Of a DNA stretch of 64,000 bases, positions 47,680 through 57,339 are shown in pieces. Below the pieces are notes generated by a model, which was not told the origin of the DNA, ran no database searches, and worked only from the letters and a program-made list of their open reading frames with translations. Origin of the DNA: Eubacteriaceae bacterium. Lineage in GTDB: Bacteria; Bacillota; Clostridia; Lachnospirales; Lachnospiraceae. The position numbers and the translations under genes were made by a program. Within the stretch, counting starts at the first letter, position 1; the number at the start of each line of letters is the position of its first letter. Location of the stretch: assembly GCA_910574915.1 (NCBI GenBank), contig CAJTCR010000013.1:37928-101927 (forward strand), in the 5' to 3' direction.

Positions 47680-49332
47680 ATGACAAAGTCGTCACCAGGC
47701 AATCAGACGTTCAAAAAACCATTAAAAGCAAAACAGGCAGCAACGGTGCTATTCGCCTTTGTATGCTCGGCAGCCGCCATCTGTTCCCCCATAGGAAGCT
47801 TATCGGCACAGAGCTATACTATAAGCGCCAGTCCCAGACTGCTCTGCACAAATTCCATCAGGCAGAGACTTGCAGGCAGCAGCCAAATTTCAGACGGGCA
47901 GGCTCCCACAGACAATAGCCAACATCCCAATGAACAAGCTCCTGTAGACAGCAGCCAATCCTCAGACGGACAGGCACCAGAAAATAGCAGCCAAATTTCA
48001 GACGGGCAGGCTCCTGTAGACAGCAGCCAATCCTCAAATGGACAGGCTCCAGAAAACAGCAGCCAATCCCCGGATGGGCAGGCACCGGAAAATAACGACC
48101 AGAACACAGACACCCAACCTTCGGACAGCAATCACGATCAGCAGACAGAACAAGCTCCAGGCAAAACCGATCCTGCACAGGATATCGAAAAAACAAACCA
48201 TACTGTAAAAGTCAGCGCATCGGTCAGCCTTGCAAAAGACCTAACGTCTGCGAAGGTTACCTGGAAAAAAACAGGAGACGGGGAAGTGACTTCTTATCTG
48301 GTGCAGCGCAGCAGCAGCCGGGACGGAAGCTACAAGACGATTGCACGCCTAGAAACGGGCAAAAGCTACACCGATGGCACAGTAAAAGGTGCAAACCGCT
48401 ACTATTACCAGGTAGCGGCAAAAACAAAAAGCAGCGGCATCATCTACAGCAAGCCATGTTCGTTTCAATGCCCGGTAGAACCGCTGCCTGGAGTAAGTCT
48501 GGTACGGTATTCGACCTCATCCATAAAAGTGATGTGGGACAAAAGCCAAAATAAAAAAGCAGTCTGGTATAAAGTGTATTACGCAAAAAGCAAATCCGGC
48601 AAATACAAGCTCGCAGGCGTTACCAAAAACAACTGGTACCGGGTCAAAGGCTTAAAAAACAACCAGAACTATTATTTTGGCGTCAAGGCATGTACGTCTA
48701 AGAAAACGTCCACGTATGACAGCGCACTATCCAAAACGGCTAAAATGCGGACAAAGCCGTATGAACGCATGACGATTTTCGCCGGAGATTCCATTACGAC
48801 CGGGCTGACCGCTTACCGTGTGCTGGATGAGATCGCTATCGGCGGAAGAAAAAATGTAGTCGCCGCGATTGGGTTAAATACGATTACATTCCGTACCAAA
48901 AAGGTGTTTCACGGCAAATCCGCTGTGGAAAGCATTCTGGCAGCAAAACCATACCGCGTATACATTATGCTCGGAGATAACGATATCCATTTCCGCAACA
49001 AAAACGACCTGATTGACGGTTACCAGGAAATTATACGCACGATCAAGGCAGGCACCCCGGCGACAGACATCGTAATCCTTGCCGCCTCCCCTGTCACAGC
49101 CGCGGAAATGTCGCGAAGAAGAGGATTTGCACAGATCCCTGCCTACAACCAGGCGCTTAGCGTACTGGCAGCAGAAATGGGCGTGAAATATTACGACTGC
49201 ACCGGATTTTTAAAAGATTCCACCGGCTGGCTCAAAAGCTCTTATAACGCAGGAGACGGCGTGCATTGGAAGTCCGCGGCATACCACGAATATGCCAAGC
49301 GCCTGACTGCATACGATAAGTCACTGGATTAG
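47680..49332 (+). CDS. Secreted SGNH/GDSL hydrolase with Fn3 domains and Gln/Ser/Pro repeats
   Basis: This 550-residue protein has a signal peptide (residues 1-45) and then about eight 12-13-residue repeats of the form SSQ-S-DGQAPE/V (residues 65-155). Two fibronectin type III-like domains follow (about 185-355), and then a C-terminal SGNH hydrolase: IFAGDSITTG (Ser371), IMLGDNDI, and DGVHW (Asp526, His529). It likely removes or transfers acyl groups on surface polymers, complementing the MBOAT encoded 570 bp downstream. I chose ATG 47680 after GGAGGA; an upstream frame crosses the remnant gene. Confidence 0.88.
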   Translation: MTKSSPGNQTFKKPLKAKQAATVLFAFVCSAAAICSPIGSLSAQSYTISASPRLLCTNSIRQRLAGSSQISDGQAPTDNSQHPNEQAPVDSSQSSDGQAPENSSQISDGQAPVDSSQSSNGQAPENSSQSPDGQAPENNDQNTDTQPSDSNHDQQTEQAPGKTDPAQDIEKTNHTVKVSASVSLAKDLTSAKVTWKKTGDGEVTSYLVQRSSSRDGSYKTIARLETGKSYTDGTVKGANRYYYQVAAKTKSSGIIYSKPCSFQCPVEPLPGVSLVRYSTSSIKVMWDKSQNKKAVWYKVYYAKSKSGKYKLAGVTKNNWYRVKGLKNNQNYYFGVKACTSKKTSTYDSALSKTAKMRTKPYERMTIFAGDSITTGLTAYRVLDEIAIGGRKNVVAAIGLNTITFRTKKVFHGKSAVESILAAKPYRVYIMLGDNDIHFRNKNDLIDGYQEIIRTIKAGTPATDIVILAASPVTAAEMSRRRGFAQIPAYNQALSVLAAEMGVKYYDCTGFLKDSTGWLKSSYNAGDGVHWKSAAYHEYAKRLTAYDKSLD

Positions 49333-49354
49333 ATTCGACCAAGGAGGAACCGCA

Positions 49355-49885
49355 ATGTTAAAAGCAAATCAGAAAAACAAAAACGAACGTTTACAGCAAA
49401 TCAAAAAAATAGCGTGCTGCCTGCTCGCGTTTGCCTGCTGCCTATTGGCACTTGGCAAGCCGCCCATTACGGCAGATGCGGCAGCAAGCGCAAAGTCGCT
49501 GTGCAAGGCAGCGCTGGATGCAACAGGCGGCAGCAAGCAGTTAACGTCCCAGACGACGCAGGCTGGAGACTGCCCGATCTTTACCGTTGCGCAGTCCAAA
49601 AAAATATCCTCGATTGCGTATTTGTGCGACGATCAGGAAATTTACAGCATCTGTGTTGCAAAAGCAGCCAAGAAATCCGATGCATCCGATTTATTAAAGA
49701 GCATCAAAACATATAAAAAGAACAACAGCAGCAGCGATTATCTGGGCGATTATTCACAGACTGAGCAAAAAGTATTTAAAAACGCAGTCTGCGGAAAAAA
49801 AGGACAGTACGTCTGGTATATTGCCATGTCATCCAATAAAGACATCAATAAAAAAGGGCAGGATGCGCTAAAAAAGCAGCTCTAA
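49355..49885 (+). CDS. Secreted DUF4358-like protein
   Basis: This 176-residue protein has a signal peptide (hydrophobic ACCLLAFACCLLAL, cleavage near ADAAAS, residue 45). The mature part includes DASDLLKSIKTYKKNN, a Ser/Asp loop and GQYVWYIAMSSNKD, which matches the DUF4358 pattern as I know it. The function of the family is unknown. AAGGAGG precedes the ATG, 22 nt after the SGNH gene; the MBOAT follows after 16 nt. The tight spacing suggests a shared role in polymer modification. Confidence 0.75.
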   Translation: MLKANQKNKNERLQQIKKIACCLLAFACCLLALGKPPITADAAASAKSLCKAALDATGGSKQLTSQTTQAGDCPIFTVAQSKKISSIAYLCDDQEIYSICVAKAAKKSDASDLLKSIKTYKKNNSSSDYLGDYSQTEQKVFKNAVCGKKGQYVWYIAMSSNKDINKKGQDALKKQL

Positions 49886-49901
49886 AAGGCAGAGGTTAAA
49901 A

Positions 49902-51302
49902 ATGGTTTTCAGCAGTTTGATTTTTCTGTTCCGCTTCCTTCCGCTGACGCTGCTTGCTTATTATACTGCGCCTCGGAAGCTGCGGGATCTGGTGTTATTT
50001 TTGGCAAGCCTTATTTTTTATGCCTGGGGCGAACCGGTATATGTCGTGCTGATTTTATTTTCTACCGTCGTCGACTACACCACAGGCAGGCTTGCCGGGT
50101 ATTACAGGGAAAAAGGAAACATGCGAAAGGCTGGCGCGGCAGTTTTTGCATCTGCCGTTATCAACCTTTCTCTGCTTGGTTTTTTTAAATATGCAGACTT
50201 TTTCCTGCAAACGGCGCACGCCGTAACCGGGCTGCGCGTACCGCAGGTCGGACTGCCGCTGCCAATCGGCATCTCTTTTTATACCTTTCAGACAATGTCG
50301 TATACGATTGATGTCTACCGCGGCGAGGCAGACGTACAAAAAAACATCATCACCTTTGGCGCTTATGTCGCTTTGTTTCCGCAGTTGGTTGCCGGGCCGA
50401 TTGTTCGCTACCAGTCGGTTGCCGGCCAGCTCGTATCGCGCCGGGAATCCGCAGATTTATTTTTCAGCGGCATCCTGCGGTTTTGCACCGGGATGGGCAA
50501 AAAAGTGCTGATTGCCAACCAGGTCGGTGCCGTCTGGAATGAAATTGCCGCAAGGAATACCAGCGGCTTGACCTCGGCTGCGGCATGGATTGGGTGCGCG
50601 GCTTTTTCTTTGCAGATTTATTTTGATTTTTCCGGCTATTCTGATATGGCGATCGGACTTGGCAAGATGTTTGGATTTACGTTTCCTGAAAATTTCCGCT
50701 ATCCGTATGAATCCAAAAGCATTACCGAATTTTGGCGGCGCTGGCATATCTCCCTTGGGACATGGTTTCGGGAATATGTGTATATCCCGCTTGGCGGAAA
50801 CCGAAACGGAACGGCAAGCCAGATGCGAAACCTTGCAATCGTCTGGTTTTTAACCGGGCTTTGGCATGGTGCATATTGGAACTTTGTGCTCTGGGGGCTG
50901 TACTATGGCGCCCTGCTTGTTTTGGAAAAATTTTTCCTGCTCCGGGTGCTTAAAAAGCTGCCGGGATGGTGCCGCAGCGTGTACACCCTGCTTTTGACAA
51001 TGACTGGCTGGTGCGTGTTTTCCTGCCAGGATATGAACGACAGCGCCGCATATCTGCGTGCATTTTTCTTCCGTGCAGATGCCGGGCTGTTTTGCACACA
51101 GGACGCATATTTGCTGTGGTCGAACGCCGGGCTGTTTTTACTCGCCGTAATCGGCTGCACATCCCTGGCAAAGCGAGCCGCACTTGCCGTACTGCCCAAA
51201 AGTGATTTTGCAGGCATTGCTTATATCGCAGCCGTATTTGCCGCGTCGCTCGCAATGTTAGTCAGTTCTTCTTATAACCCGTTTTTATATTTCAGGTTCT
51301 GA
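49902..51302 (+). CDS. MBOAT-family membrane O-acyltransferase, copy 2
   Basis: This 466-residue polytopic protein is paralogous to the one at 21483: GISFYTFQTMSYTIDVYRGE, PQLVAGPIVRY, QIYFDFSGYSDMAIGLG, FWRRWHISLGTWFREYVYIPLGG and TGLWHGAYWNF (His near residue 322). Both end in ..YNPFLYFRF or YNPFIYFRF. It should export an acyl group across the membrane, with the DHHW protein encoded next, 43 bp away, as likely partner. The ribosome binding site (AGAGG) is modest. Confidence 0.93.
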   Translation: MVFSSLIFLFRFLPLTLLAYYTAPRKLRDLVLFLASLIFYAWGEPVYVVLILFSTVVDYTTGRLAGYYREKGNMRKAGAAVFASAVINLSLLGFFKYADFFLQTAHAVTGLRVPQVGLPLPIGISFYTFQTMSYTIDVYRGEADVQKNIITFGAYVALFPQLVAGPIVRYQSVAGQLVSRRESADLFFSGILRFCTGMGKKVLIANQVGAVWNEIAARNTSGLTSAAAWIGCAAFSLQIYFDFSGYSDMAIGLGKMFGFTFPENFRYPYESKSITEFWRRWHISLGTWFREYVYIPLGGNRNGTASQMRNLAIVWFLTGLWHGAYWNFVLWGLYYGALLVLEKFFLLRVLKKLPGWCRSVYTLLLTMTGWCVFSCQDMNDSAAYLRAFFFRADAGLFCTQDAYLLWSNAGLFLLAVIGCTSLAKRAALAVLPKSDFAGIAYIAAVFAASLAMLVSSSYNPFLYFRF

Positions 51303-51345
51303 TGGGCAGGCGGCAACCTGCTGCCTGCGCCGGAAAGGTTCAGTT

Positions 51346-52548
51346 ATGAAAAAACATACATTAAAAATGGCAGGCTGCCTGCTGTTTTGTGCACTGCTTG
51401 GCGCTGGCGGGCTCAGCTTTTACGTCCTCCCGCAAAAAGAATATTCCGATTTGGAAAACCGTCTGTTGCAGACAAGACCGGAATTTGTTCTGGAAGACCT
51501 TCAAAACGGCAGCTACCAGGAGCATTATGAAACCTACTTAAATGACCAGATGCCCGGCAGGGACAAATGGGTACAGGCAGCCGCAAAAATGCAACAGTTC
51601 ATTGGAAAAAAAGACATCAATGGTGTCTATCTCGGCAAAGACGGGTATCTGCTGGAAAAATTTGACACATCCGCATATGACCCTGCCCAGGCACAAGAAA
51701 ATATTACATATCTTTCGCAGTTTTTAAACAGCGCCGTACAGCAATACGGCAGCGACCGGGTATGCTGCATCATACTGCCGGATAAGGCAGGCGCCATGCC
51801 AGGCAAGCTGCCGGATAAGGCAGGCGGCAGCAACGCGCAGCAGGCGGATACTATCGCACGCCTGCAAAAAAGCCTGGATGATCCAGGCATTCTTTTGGAT
51901 ATGCAGCCGGAGCTTTTCAAGCACCAGGAGGAACCCATTTATTACCGTACCGACCATCACTGGACGACGCTTGGCGCCTATTATGCATACCGCAGATGGG
52001 CGGACGCGACCAGGCATACCGCACTCCCGCTGGACAGTTATCAAATCGAAACCGCGTTTGACGATTTCTACGGAACGACTTATAATAAAGCACAGATCCG
52101 CGTCCCTCCAGACAAGGTCGAGCTGTTTCACAGCGCATATGAGAACGGTATTACCGTAGACGACGGCGAAACGGTATCAGATTCCTTTTATTTTAAAGAA
52201 GCCGCAACAAAAGGATTTAACCGCTATCAAGTATTTTTTTCCAGAAATACGGCAAAAATCCACATTCGTACAAACGCCGGCACCGGACGGAGCCTGCTTG
52301 TAATCAAGGATTCCTTTGCCAACTGCTTTGTACCTTTTCTGGCAGGCGACTACGAACAAATCCTTATGGTCGACTGCCGGTATGTAAGTGAAAATATCCA
52401 TGACATGTTAAAAAACCATGACGAAATTACAGACGTATTAGTTCTGTACAATATCACAAAATTTATGCAGGATAAAAACCTCCATAAGCTGGACAAAAAA
52501 GCAGACGGGAGGGAAGCGTTTGACGCAGAAAGTTTTTTTGACGAATAA
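51346..52548 (+). CDS. DHHW-family secreted protein (AlgX/AlgJ-like)
   Basis: This 400-residue protein has an N-terminal signal anchor (residues 6-28), the phrase YSDLENRLLQTRPEF common to DHHW proteins, GYLLEKFD, and the name motif TDHHWTTLGAYYAY at residues 203-206. It ends with VIKDSFANCFVPFLAGDY, the serine-containing block. DHHW proteins accompany MBOATs across Firmicutes and are presumed to catalyse the final acyl transfer outside the cell. Its motif lies at the same residue number as in the AlgX-like protein at 25353. Confidence 0.9.
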   Translation: MKKHTLKMAGCLLFCALLGAGGLSFYVLPQKEYSDLENRLLQTRPEFVLEDLQNGSYQEHYETYLNDQMPGRDKWVQAAAKMQQFIGKKDINGVYLGKDGYLLEKFDTSAYDPAQAQENITYLSQFLNSAVQQYGSDRVCCIILPDKAGAMPGKLPDKAGGSNAQQADTIARLQKSLDDPGILLDMQPELFKHQEEPIYYRTDHHWTTLGAYYAYRRWADATRHTALPLDSYQIETAFDDFYGTTYNKAQIRVPPDKVELFHSAYENGITVDDGETVSDSFYFKEAATKGFNRYQVFFSRNTAKIHIRTNAGTGRSLLVIKDSFANCFVPFLAGDYEQILMVDCRYVSENIHDMLKNHDEITDVLVLYNITKFMQDKNLHKLDKKADGREAFDAESFFDE

Positions 52549-52589
52549 CGAAAGCTATGTAAAAAATAGTTCGTGCGAGGTAGAACAAT

Positions 52590-54428
52590 ATGAAAATGTT
52601 AAGTAAAAGAACAAAAAGTTTCAAGCCTGTTTTATGCACCGCCCTGTTTTTGCTGCTGACAACACCGCTGACAGATGCACAGGCAAGCCATCGGCTGGTA
52701 TCCGAAAAAAGTGCAGCGGATAGCGGCGTGCCGGGCTATTTTGAAAACATGCAAATCCCAGATGGCAGCACAGAAGACAGCACTGGAACTATCACAGAGG
52801 AACCAAAAGAAGATTTCGAAACAGACGCTGCATCAGAGGACACTGTATTTACAGACAGCCAGGGCATTACCTATGATCTGGACGGAGATGCCTGTTCGGT
52901 ATCCGGCTATACCAAAGATATCAAAAGCTCTGTTTCCATCCCGGAAGAACTAAACACAGGCGACCATACTTATACGGTAAAAGGGATTCAAAAACAGGCG
53001 TTTTTAAATTGCCGGAATATGGAAAAAATAAAGCTTCCAAACAGCCTGAACGAGATCCCAAAAGGAACGTTTTCGGAATGCCGCAATTTCACCTCACTAA
53101 CCATTGTGCCAGTAAAATACAGCATTTATAAAAACGGAAACACAAGCTTTGCCAAAATCCGCGTAAACAGCGTGCTGTTTGGCGAAGCAGAAAATGTACG
53201 GCTGGAAATCCCAAAAACACTGGTCACGGAATTAGCTGCGCAAAAAGCAACCGATACCATTGTCATCTTAGTACAGGCAGTCAAAAGCAGCGACAGCGCA
53301 CGCTACGCGGTGCCGCAGCAAGTCACCTTCGACGCGGATGCTGCCAGCGCACTTTCCAAATGCGGCAAATCGCTGAAAGTAAAGCTGCTGGACACCGACG
53401 GCAAAAAACATGAGATCACTATGGAGAAAAGCAGGCTAAAGCAGGTTGGCAGCGGCTTAAAGCTAAAGCTGCGGCAGCAAAAGCCGGGCAGTACTTCCGG
53501 CACTTTAAAATCAGACCTGCAAAAAGCACTGAAAAAAAACAACATATCCGAACACAAAGTCCTCGTCTGCCAAACGACATTTGCAAGCGAAGCAAAGCCG
53601 GGCGCCGACCTTGTTCTGCCTGTGGAAAAAATAAAGGCAATGCAGGCAGGCAGCAAGGTATACGTATACCGGTATTCCGAAATCAAACGTGACTTTCTTA
53701 CGGTTTTATACCACCCGGCAGCCGTCAGCAAACAGGGAAACCTGCGGCTCTCTCTGGACAAAGGCGGTGTTTACGTCTTATCGGCAAAGCCGTTCCAATA
53801 TATGTGCAGAAAACTGACAAATACTTTTATCACAGAAACAGGCAGCACTTATTACATTGACAAAAACGGACAGCCTGTATGCGGCTGGAAAAAGCTGGGT
53901 GAAAGCTATTACTATTTTGACAGAGAAAACGCAAAGATGGCATCCGGCTGTACGGTCGACGGCATCCGGCTCAAAAAAAGCGGACAGGCTGTCGCGACAA
54001 ACGCAAATGTCCAAAAGATCCAGACAATGATAAAAGCACGCAACATCGTACTGCAAGTTACAAAGCCAAGCGACACGCTGGAACAGAAAATAAAAAAGTG
54101 CTTTTTATGGGTGTTCCAGTTTCCATACAGACAGTACCGAAGGCTGAACCCAATCTACAGACAGCCAGGATGGGAAGTCACATTTGCAAACGACATCTTT
54201 GACAGGCGCCAGGGATGCTGCGTATCCGAAGCGTCTGCAACCGCGTTTTTATTCCACGAATGCGGCTGCAAAACCGTATACGTAGCCACCGATACCGGCC
54301 ACGCGTGGGTAGAATTAAACGGCAGAGTATACGACCCGCTGTTTGCAGAAGCACGCGGCTTCAACAACTACTACAACCGGCCGTATGCAGGATACGGAAT
54401 GTACGCCGTTGTCAAACATAAAATCTGA
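52590..54428 (+). CDS. Wall-binding, transglutaminase-like surface protein with BspA-like segment
   Basis: This 612-residue protein has a signal peptide (residues 1-33), an acidic linker, and a BspA/LRR-like stretch (VKGIQKQAFLNCRNMEKIKLPNSLNEIPKGTF, about residues 130-170). A beta-rich middle domain and two or three YYF/GW repeats (STYYIDKNGQPVCGWKKLGESYYYFD, near 425-455) follow. The C-terminal transglutaminase-like domain has Cys544 (QGCCVSEAS), His571 (GHAWVEL) and Asp582 (VYDPLF). It is in the same orientation as the DHHW gene, 41 bp downstream, and is followed by a terminator. Confidence 0.87.
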   Translation: MKMLSKRTKSFKPVLCTALFLLLTTPLTDAQASHRLVSEKSAADSGVPGYFENMQIPDGSTEDSTGTITEEPKEDFETDAASEDTVFTDSQGITYDLDGDACSVSGYTKDIKSSVSIPEELNTGDHTYTVKGIQKQAFLNCRNMEKIKLPNSLNEIPKGTFSECRNFTSLTIVPVKYSIYKNGNTSFAKIRVNSVLFGEAENVRLEIPKTLVTELAAQKATDTIVILVQAVKSSDSARYAVPQQVTFDADAASALSKCGKSLKVKLLDTDGKKHEITMEKSRLKQVGSGLKLKLRQQKPGSTSGTLKSDLQKALKKNNISEHKVLVCQTTFASEAKPGADLVLPVEKIKAMQAGSKVYVYRYSEIKRDFLTVLYHPAAVSKQGNLRLSLDKGGVYVLSAKPFQYMCRKLTNTFITETGSTYYIDKNGQPVCGWKKLGESYYYFDRENAKMASGCTVDGIRLKKSGQAVATNANVQKIQTMIKARNIVLQVTKPSDTLEQKIKKCFLWVFQFPYRQYRRLNPIYRQPGWEVTFANDIFDRRQGCCVSEASATAFLFHECGCKTVYVATDTGHAWVELNGRVYDPLFAEARGFNNYYNRPYAGYGMYAVVKHKI

Positions 54429-54451
54429 CACGGCAAAACTACACAGACAGC

Positions 54452-54485
54452 AAAACGGGAGGGAGCAAAGGCTCCTTCCTGTTTT
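54452..54485 (+). terminator. Terminator inside island 2
   Basis: AAAACGGGAGGGAGC / GCTCCTTCCTGTTTT with an AAAG loop. It separates the MBOAT-DHHW group from the next transglutaminase-like gene, whose own promoter is not obvious. Confidence 0.75.
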
Positions 54486-54518
54486 AATACCGTCTGCAAT
54501 TATGGAGGATACCAACGT

Positions 54519-55481
54519 ATGAAATACAGCAAACATCAAAAAACCAGAAAAACGATAACAGCATCCTTGCTGGCTGCATTTATCACTGCTTCTATTTTGT
54601 CAGACATTGATGCCGCCATGTTTCCCGCTGACACGGAACATGCGATAAAGCAGGAAATGATTGAAAACCTCAAGCCCCAAGAATCTGACAATATAGAACA
54701 TGCAGACAATCAGAATCATCATGAATCGGAAGATACCGATGATGTGAAAGACAAAAACAGTGATTCTGAAAAGAAGAAAACCGTCACCGGAAAATGGAAA
54801 GAAAAGAATCAGCAATTCTATTATTATATAAATGGAAAACGAGTAACCGGCATCTATAAAATCAATCAAAAATATTACTATTTTGACAAAAACGGCGTCC
54901 AGAGGACAGGCTGGCAGAAAATTGGAGACGACTATTATTTTTTCCGCATCGCCAACGGAAAAAAAGGATACCGGGAAACGTCCCAAACGGTAAACGGAAT
55001 CTGGCTTGGTGCAAAAGGAAGGGCTAAAATCACCGCAGGAAACAAAACGAAGCTGGATATTATGACAGAGGCAGCCAAAATTGTGCAAAAAGCGGCAAAA
55101 CCTGCGGTAAAAAAGCCTGAAAAATTAAAGAAAGTATTTGACTATTTATTAAAAAATTACCGTTATGCCGGTTCTCCTTCCTTTGCGCACAGCGCACACT
55201 GGGAACAGGACTATGCCCAGTTTATGTTCCGCGAACGCCACGGGAGCTGCTACTCCTATGGTGCCGCATTTGCATTCCTCGCAAATGCGGTAGGATACAG
55301 CGAATGCTATGCCATATCCAGCGGCGGGCATGGATGGGCAGAGGTTAACGGAAAAGTGTATGACCCTTCCTGGTGCCTTGCCGATCCGCGATACAGCTAC
55401 TTTGGCGTAAGCCCTGCACTAAGCGGCGTTGGCGGAAGGCCAAATTACAAAAGAGCCAGAAACTTTGTTGCCCGGATATAG
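54519..55481 (+). CDS. Secreted wall-binding protein with transglutaminase-like domain
   Basis: This 320-residue protein has a signal peptide (cleavage near DIDAAM, residue 33) and an Asp/Glu/His-rich linker. Three wall-binding repeats follow (QQFYYYINGKRVTG, KYYYFDKNGVQRTG, DYYFFRIANG), then the catalytic-type domain with Cys244 (HGSCYSYGAAFAFLANAVG), His271 (GGHGWAEV) and Asp282 (VYDPSW). GGAGG precedes the ATG. It is closest in arrangement to the next gene, 50 bp downstream. Confidence 0.88.
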   Translation: MKYSKHQKTRKTITASLLAAFITASILSDIDAAMFPADTEHAIKQEMIENLKPQESDNIEHADNQNHHESEDTDDVKDKNSDSEKKKTVTGKWKEKNQQFYYYINGKRVTGIYKINQKYYYFDKNGVQRTGWQKIGDDYYFFRIANGKKGYRETSQTVNGIWLGAKGRAKITAGNKTKLDIMTEAAKIVQKAAKPAVKKPEKLKKVFDYLLKNYRYAGSPSFAHSAHWEQDYAQFMFRERHGSCYSYGAAFAFLANAVGYSECYAISSGGHGWAEVNGKVYDPSWCLADPRYSYFGVSPALSGVGGRPNYKRARNFVARI

Positions 55482-55531
55482 GTGGCAAATATACCTGCGC
55501 ATCTTATCATTCAATCGTAAATGGAGAAAAC

Positions 55532-56425
55532 ATGAAAAGAAAATCAAAAAAATCCTATACCGTCATGAAAAAGATTTTATACGTTACCGCAACTGTACTT
55601 ATGGTATATATCCATTGCAGCGGCAGCACACAGGCTGCGGAAGCCTTTACCACAGCGCCGCCCGAAATTCCTGCTTCTGAGGAACCAAGCGCATCTTTCT
55701 TAGGCTGGCAGGAAATCGACGGAGCACAATACTATTTCTCACCAGAGACCGGAGAAATGCAGACCGGGTGGCTCGAATTGGACGAAAAGCAATATTATTT
55801 TTCTCCCGATACCGGACAGATGCAGACCGGGTGGAAAAAAATCAACAAACAATACTATTTTTTTACGATATCCGAATCCGAGAAAGGAGTTTTAAAGAAA
55901 AACTGCATCGCCGGAACCAAAAAATCAGGCTATTATTATGTCGGCAAGGACGGCGTGCGTACAGATTCCTTTGAGATCAACGCAGCCGTCCGGTATGTGC
56001 GCAGCCATACAAAAGCAGGCTGGCCGGCAGACAAAAAACTAAGCGCCTGTTATGAGTCCCTGCGGAACGATTATACTTACCGGCATTTTGACGGCGTTCC
56101 AAAAGGCGCAGAGCTGTCGGACTGCGCACACAGCCTGTTTAAAAACAGCCTCGGCAACTGTTACCGCTATGCTTCCGGCTTTGCCTGCATTGCTGCGGTA
56201 CTGGGATATCCGGCAAAAGTTAGTACCGGAAAAGTGACCAGCGTGTACGGCGGCTGGGCGGAACACGGCTGGGCGCAGGTGCTTGACAAAGAAAAATGGA
56301 AGCTTTGCGATATCGGCATGAAGCAGTTTATGACAGACCGACATCCTTGGCGCAGCTATGTACCCTCCGCGGTCTATCGGCTTACTGTAAAAAACGGCAA
56401 AGCTGCATGGGTGAAACAAGTTTGA
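55532..56425 (+). CDS. Secreted wall-binding protein with transglutaminase-like domain
   Basis: This protein has 297 residues from ATG 55532 (TGGAGA upstream); an internal ATG 36 nt later also gives a good signal peptide. After residue 40 come two or three GW/YYF repeats (GWQEIDGAQYYFSPETGEMQT, split as GWL..QYYF). A transglutaminase-like domain follows with Cys210 (LGNCYRYASG), His245 (AEHGWAQV) and Asp260 (LCDIGM). It is the last of three such genes in a row. No clear terminator precedes promoter E. Confidence 0.87.
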   Translation: MKRKSKKSYTVMKKILYVTATVLMVYIHCSGSTQAAEAFTTAPPEIPASEEPSASFLGWQEIDGAQYYFSPETGEMQTGWLELDEKQYYFSPDTGQMQTGWKKINKQYYFFTISESEKGVLKKNCIAGTKKSGYYYVGKDGVRTDSFEINAAVRYVRSHTKAGWPADKKLSACYESLRNDYTYRHFDGVPKGAELSDCAHSLFKNSLGNCYRYASGFACIAAVLGYPAKVSTGKVTSVYGGWAEHGWAQVLDKEKWKLCDIGMKQFMTDRHPWRSYVPSAVYRLTVKNGKAAWVKQV

Positions 56426-56497
56426 TTTTTGACTAAAAATCCCTCTAATCTGCTACCGTCTACCCGCAGATAACTGTTTCTATATAATATAATTGTA

Positions 56498-56530
56498 TTG
56501 TTGACAAAATTCAACAATAGGATGTATACT
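56498..56530 (+). promoter_or_regulatory. Shared-operator promoter E
   Basis: TTGTTGA-CAAAAT-TCAACAA (56498-56517), the most symmetric copy. -35 TTGACA, 18-bp spacer, -10 TATACT (56525-56530). Confidence 0.82.
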
Positions 56531-56571
56531 ATTATCGTACTTATAACAGCATAAACACGGAAGGAGAAAAA

Positions 56572-57108
56572 ATGAACAGCTACAAAAAAACAACATTTTT
56601 ATGCAGGCTGATAGCGGCACTGTCATGCTTTGCCCTGATCGTTACAGCGATCTGCCCGATTCCTGCACACGCGGCTGCCACTGAGGCGCTGTCGCTGAAA
56701 TACAATGGAAAAACCGTAGTCGTGGAAGCGCCGGACGGTTCTATCGCTTCTTACAAGAAGCTTAAAAACGTATTCGGAACCGCTGCAAAACAGTATCAAA
56801 AGGATGGCATGAACGCTTACAAATGCAAGGCAAGCGGCTGCTCACTGCTGCTGGAACCTTGGTGGGCGGATGACACGCTGAACGGATACAGCGTAACGAT
56901 CAAAATCACTTCGAAAAAAGCTGCCCTCAACGGCATCAAAGTCGGAATGTCCTATGACAGTGTCCAGGCAAAGCTTGAAAAAAAATATGGCAAATCCAGC
57001 GTGGATGCAAAAGACAATGAAATCAACCTTATCAATGTTGCAAATTCCTATATCCAGTACTCATTTAAAAACGGAAAAGTAAAACGAATCGATTTTTTCC
57101 ATTCTTAA
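56572..57108 (+). CDS. Secreted BamE-like small protein, copy 1
   Basis: This 178-residue protein has a signal peptide (cleavage near AHAAA, residue 36). The mature domain has a beta start (LKYNGKTVVVEAPDG) and the segment KKAALNGIKVGMSYDSVQAKLEKKYGK, resembling the 'GxxxGMsydeV' turn of BamE/SmpA-like folds, ending in QYSFKNGKVKRIDFF. The role is unknown. AAGGAG precedes the ATG. It is directly controlled by promoter E. The C-terminal two-thirds and downstream DNA are duplicated at 58438. Confidence 0.8.
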   Translation: MNSYKKTTFLCRLIAALSCFALIVTAICPIPAHAAATEALSLKYNGKTVVVEAPDGSIASYKKLKNVFGTAAKQYQKDGMNAYKCKASGCSLLLEPWWADDTLNGYSVTIKITSKKAALNGIKVGMSYDSVQAKLEKKYGKSSVDAKDNEINLINVANSYIQYSFKNGKVKRIDFFHS

Positions 57109-57258
57109 GATTTATCCGGGCGCCGCAAAAACTATTTTTTCCGGCGCCTTGGGATGACTGCGGCTGCCGCTTTGTTCCTTTGGATTCTCCGGCGTATCAA
57201 GGGGGTACGATCTTCCCATTCTCGATTCCAACAGATATTTTCACTATTTATAGTTTTA

Positions 57259-57291
57259 TTGTTGACTTTTATAAACAACAAGAGATATACT
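57259..57291 (+). promoter_or_regulatory. Shared-operator promoter F
   Basis: TTGTTGA-CTTTTA-TAAACAA (57259-57278). -35 TTGACT, 18-bp spacer, -10 TATACT (57286-57291). It drives the gene at 57340. Confidence 0.8.
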
Positions 57292-57339
57292 GTTATCGTA
57301 GCCTGCCAAACATCACAAAAAAGAAAGAAGGAAACACAA

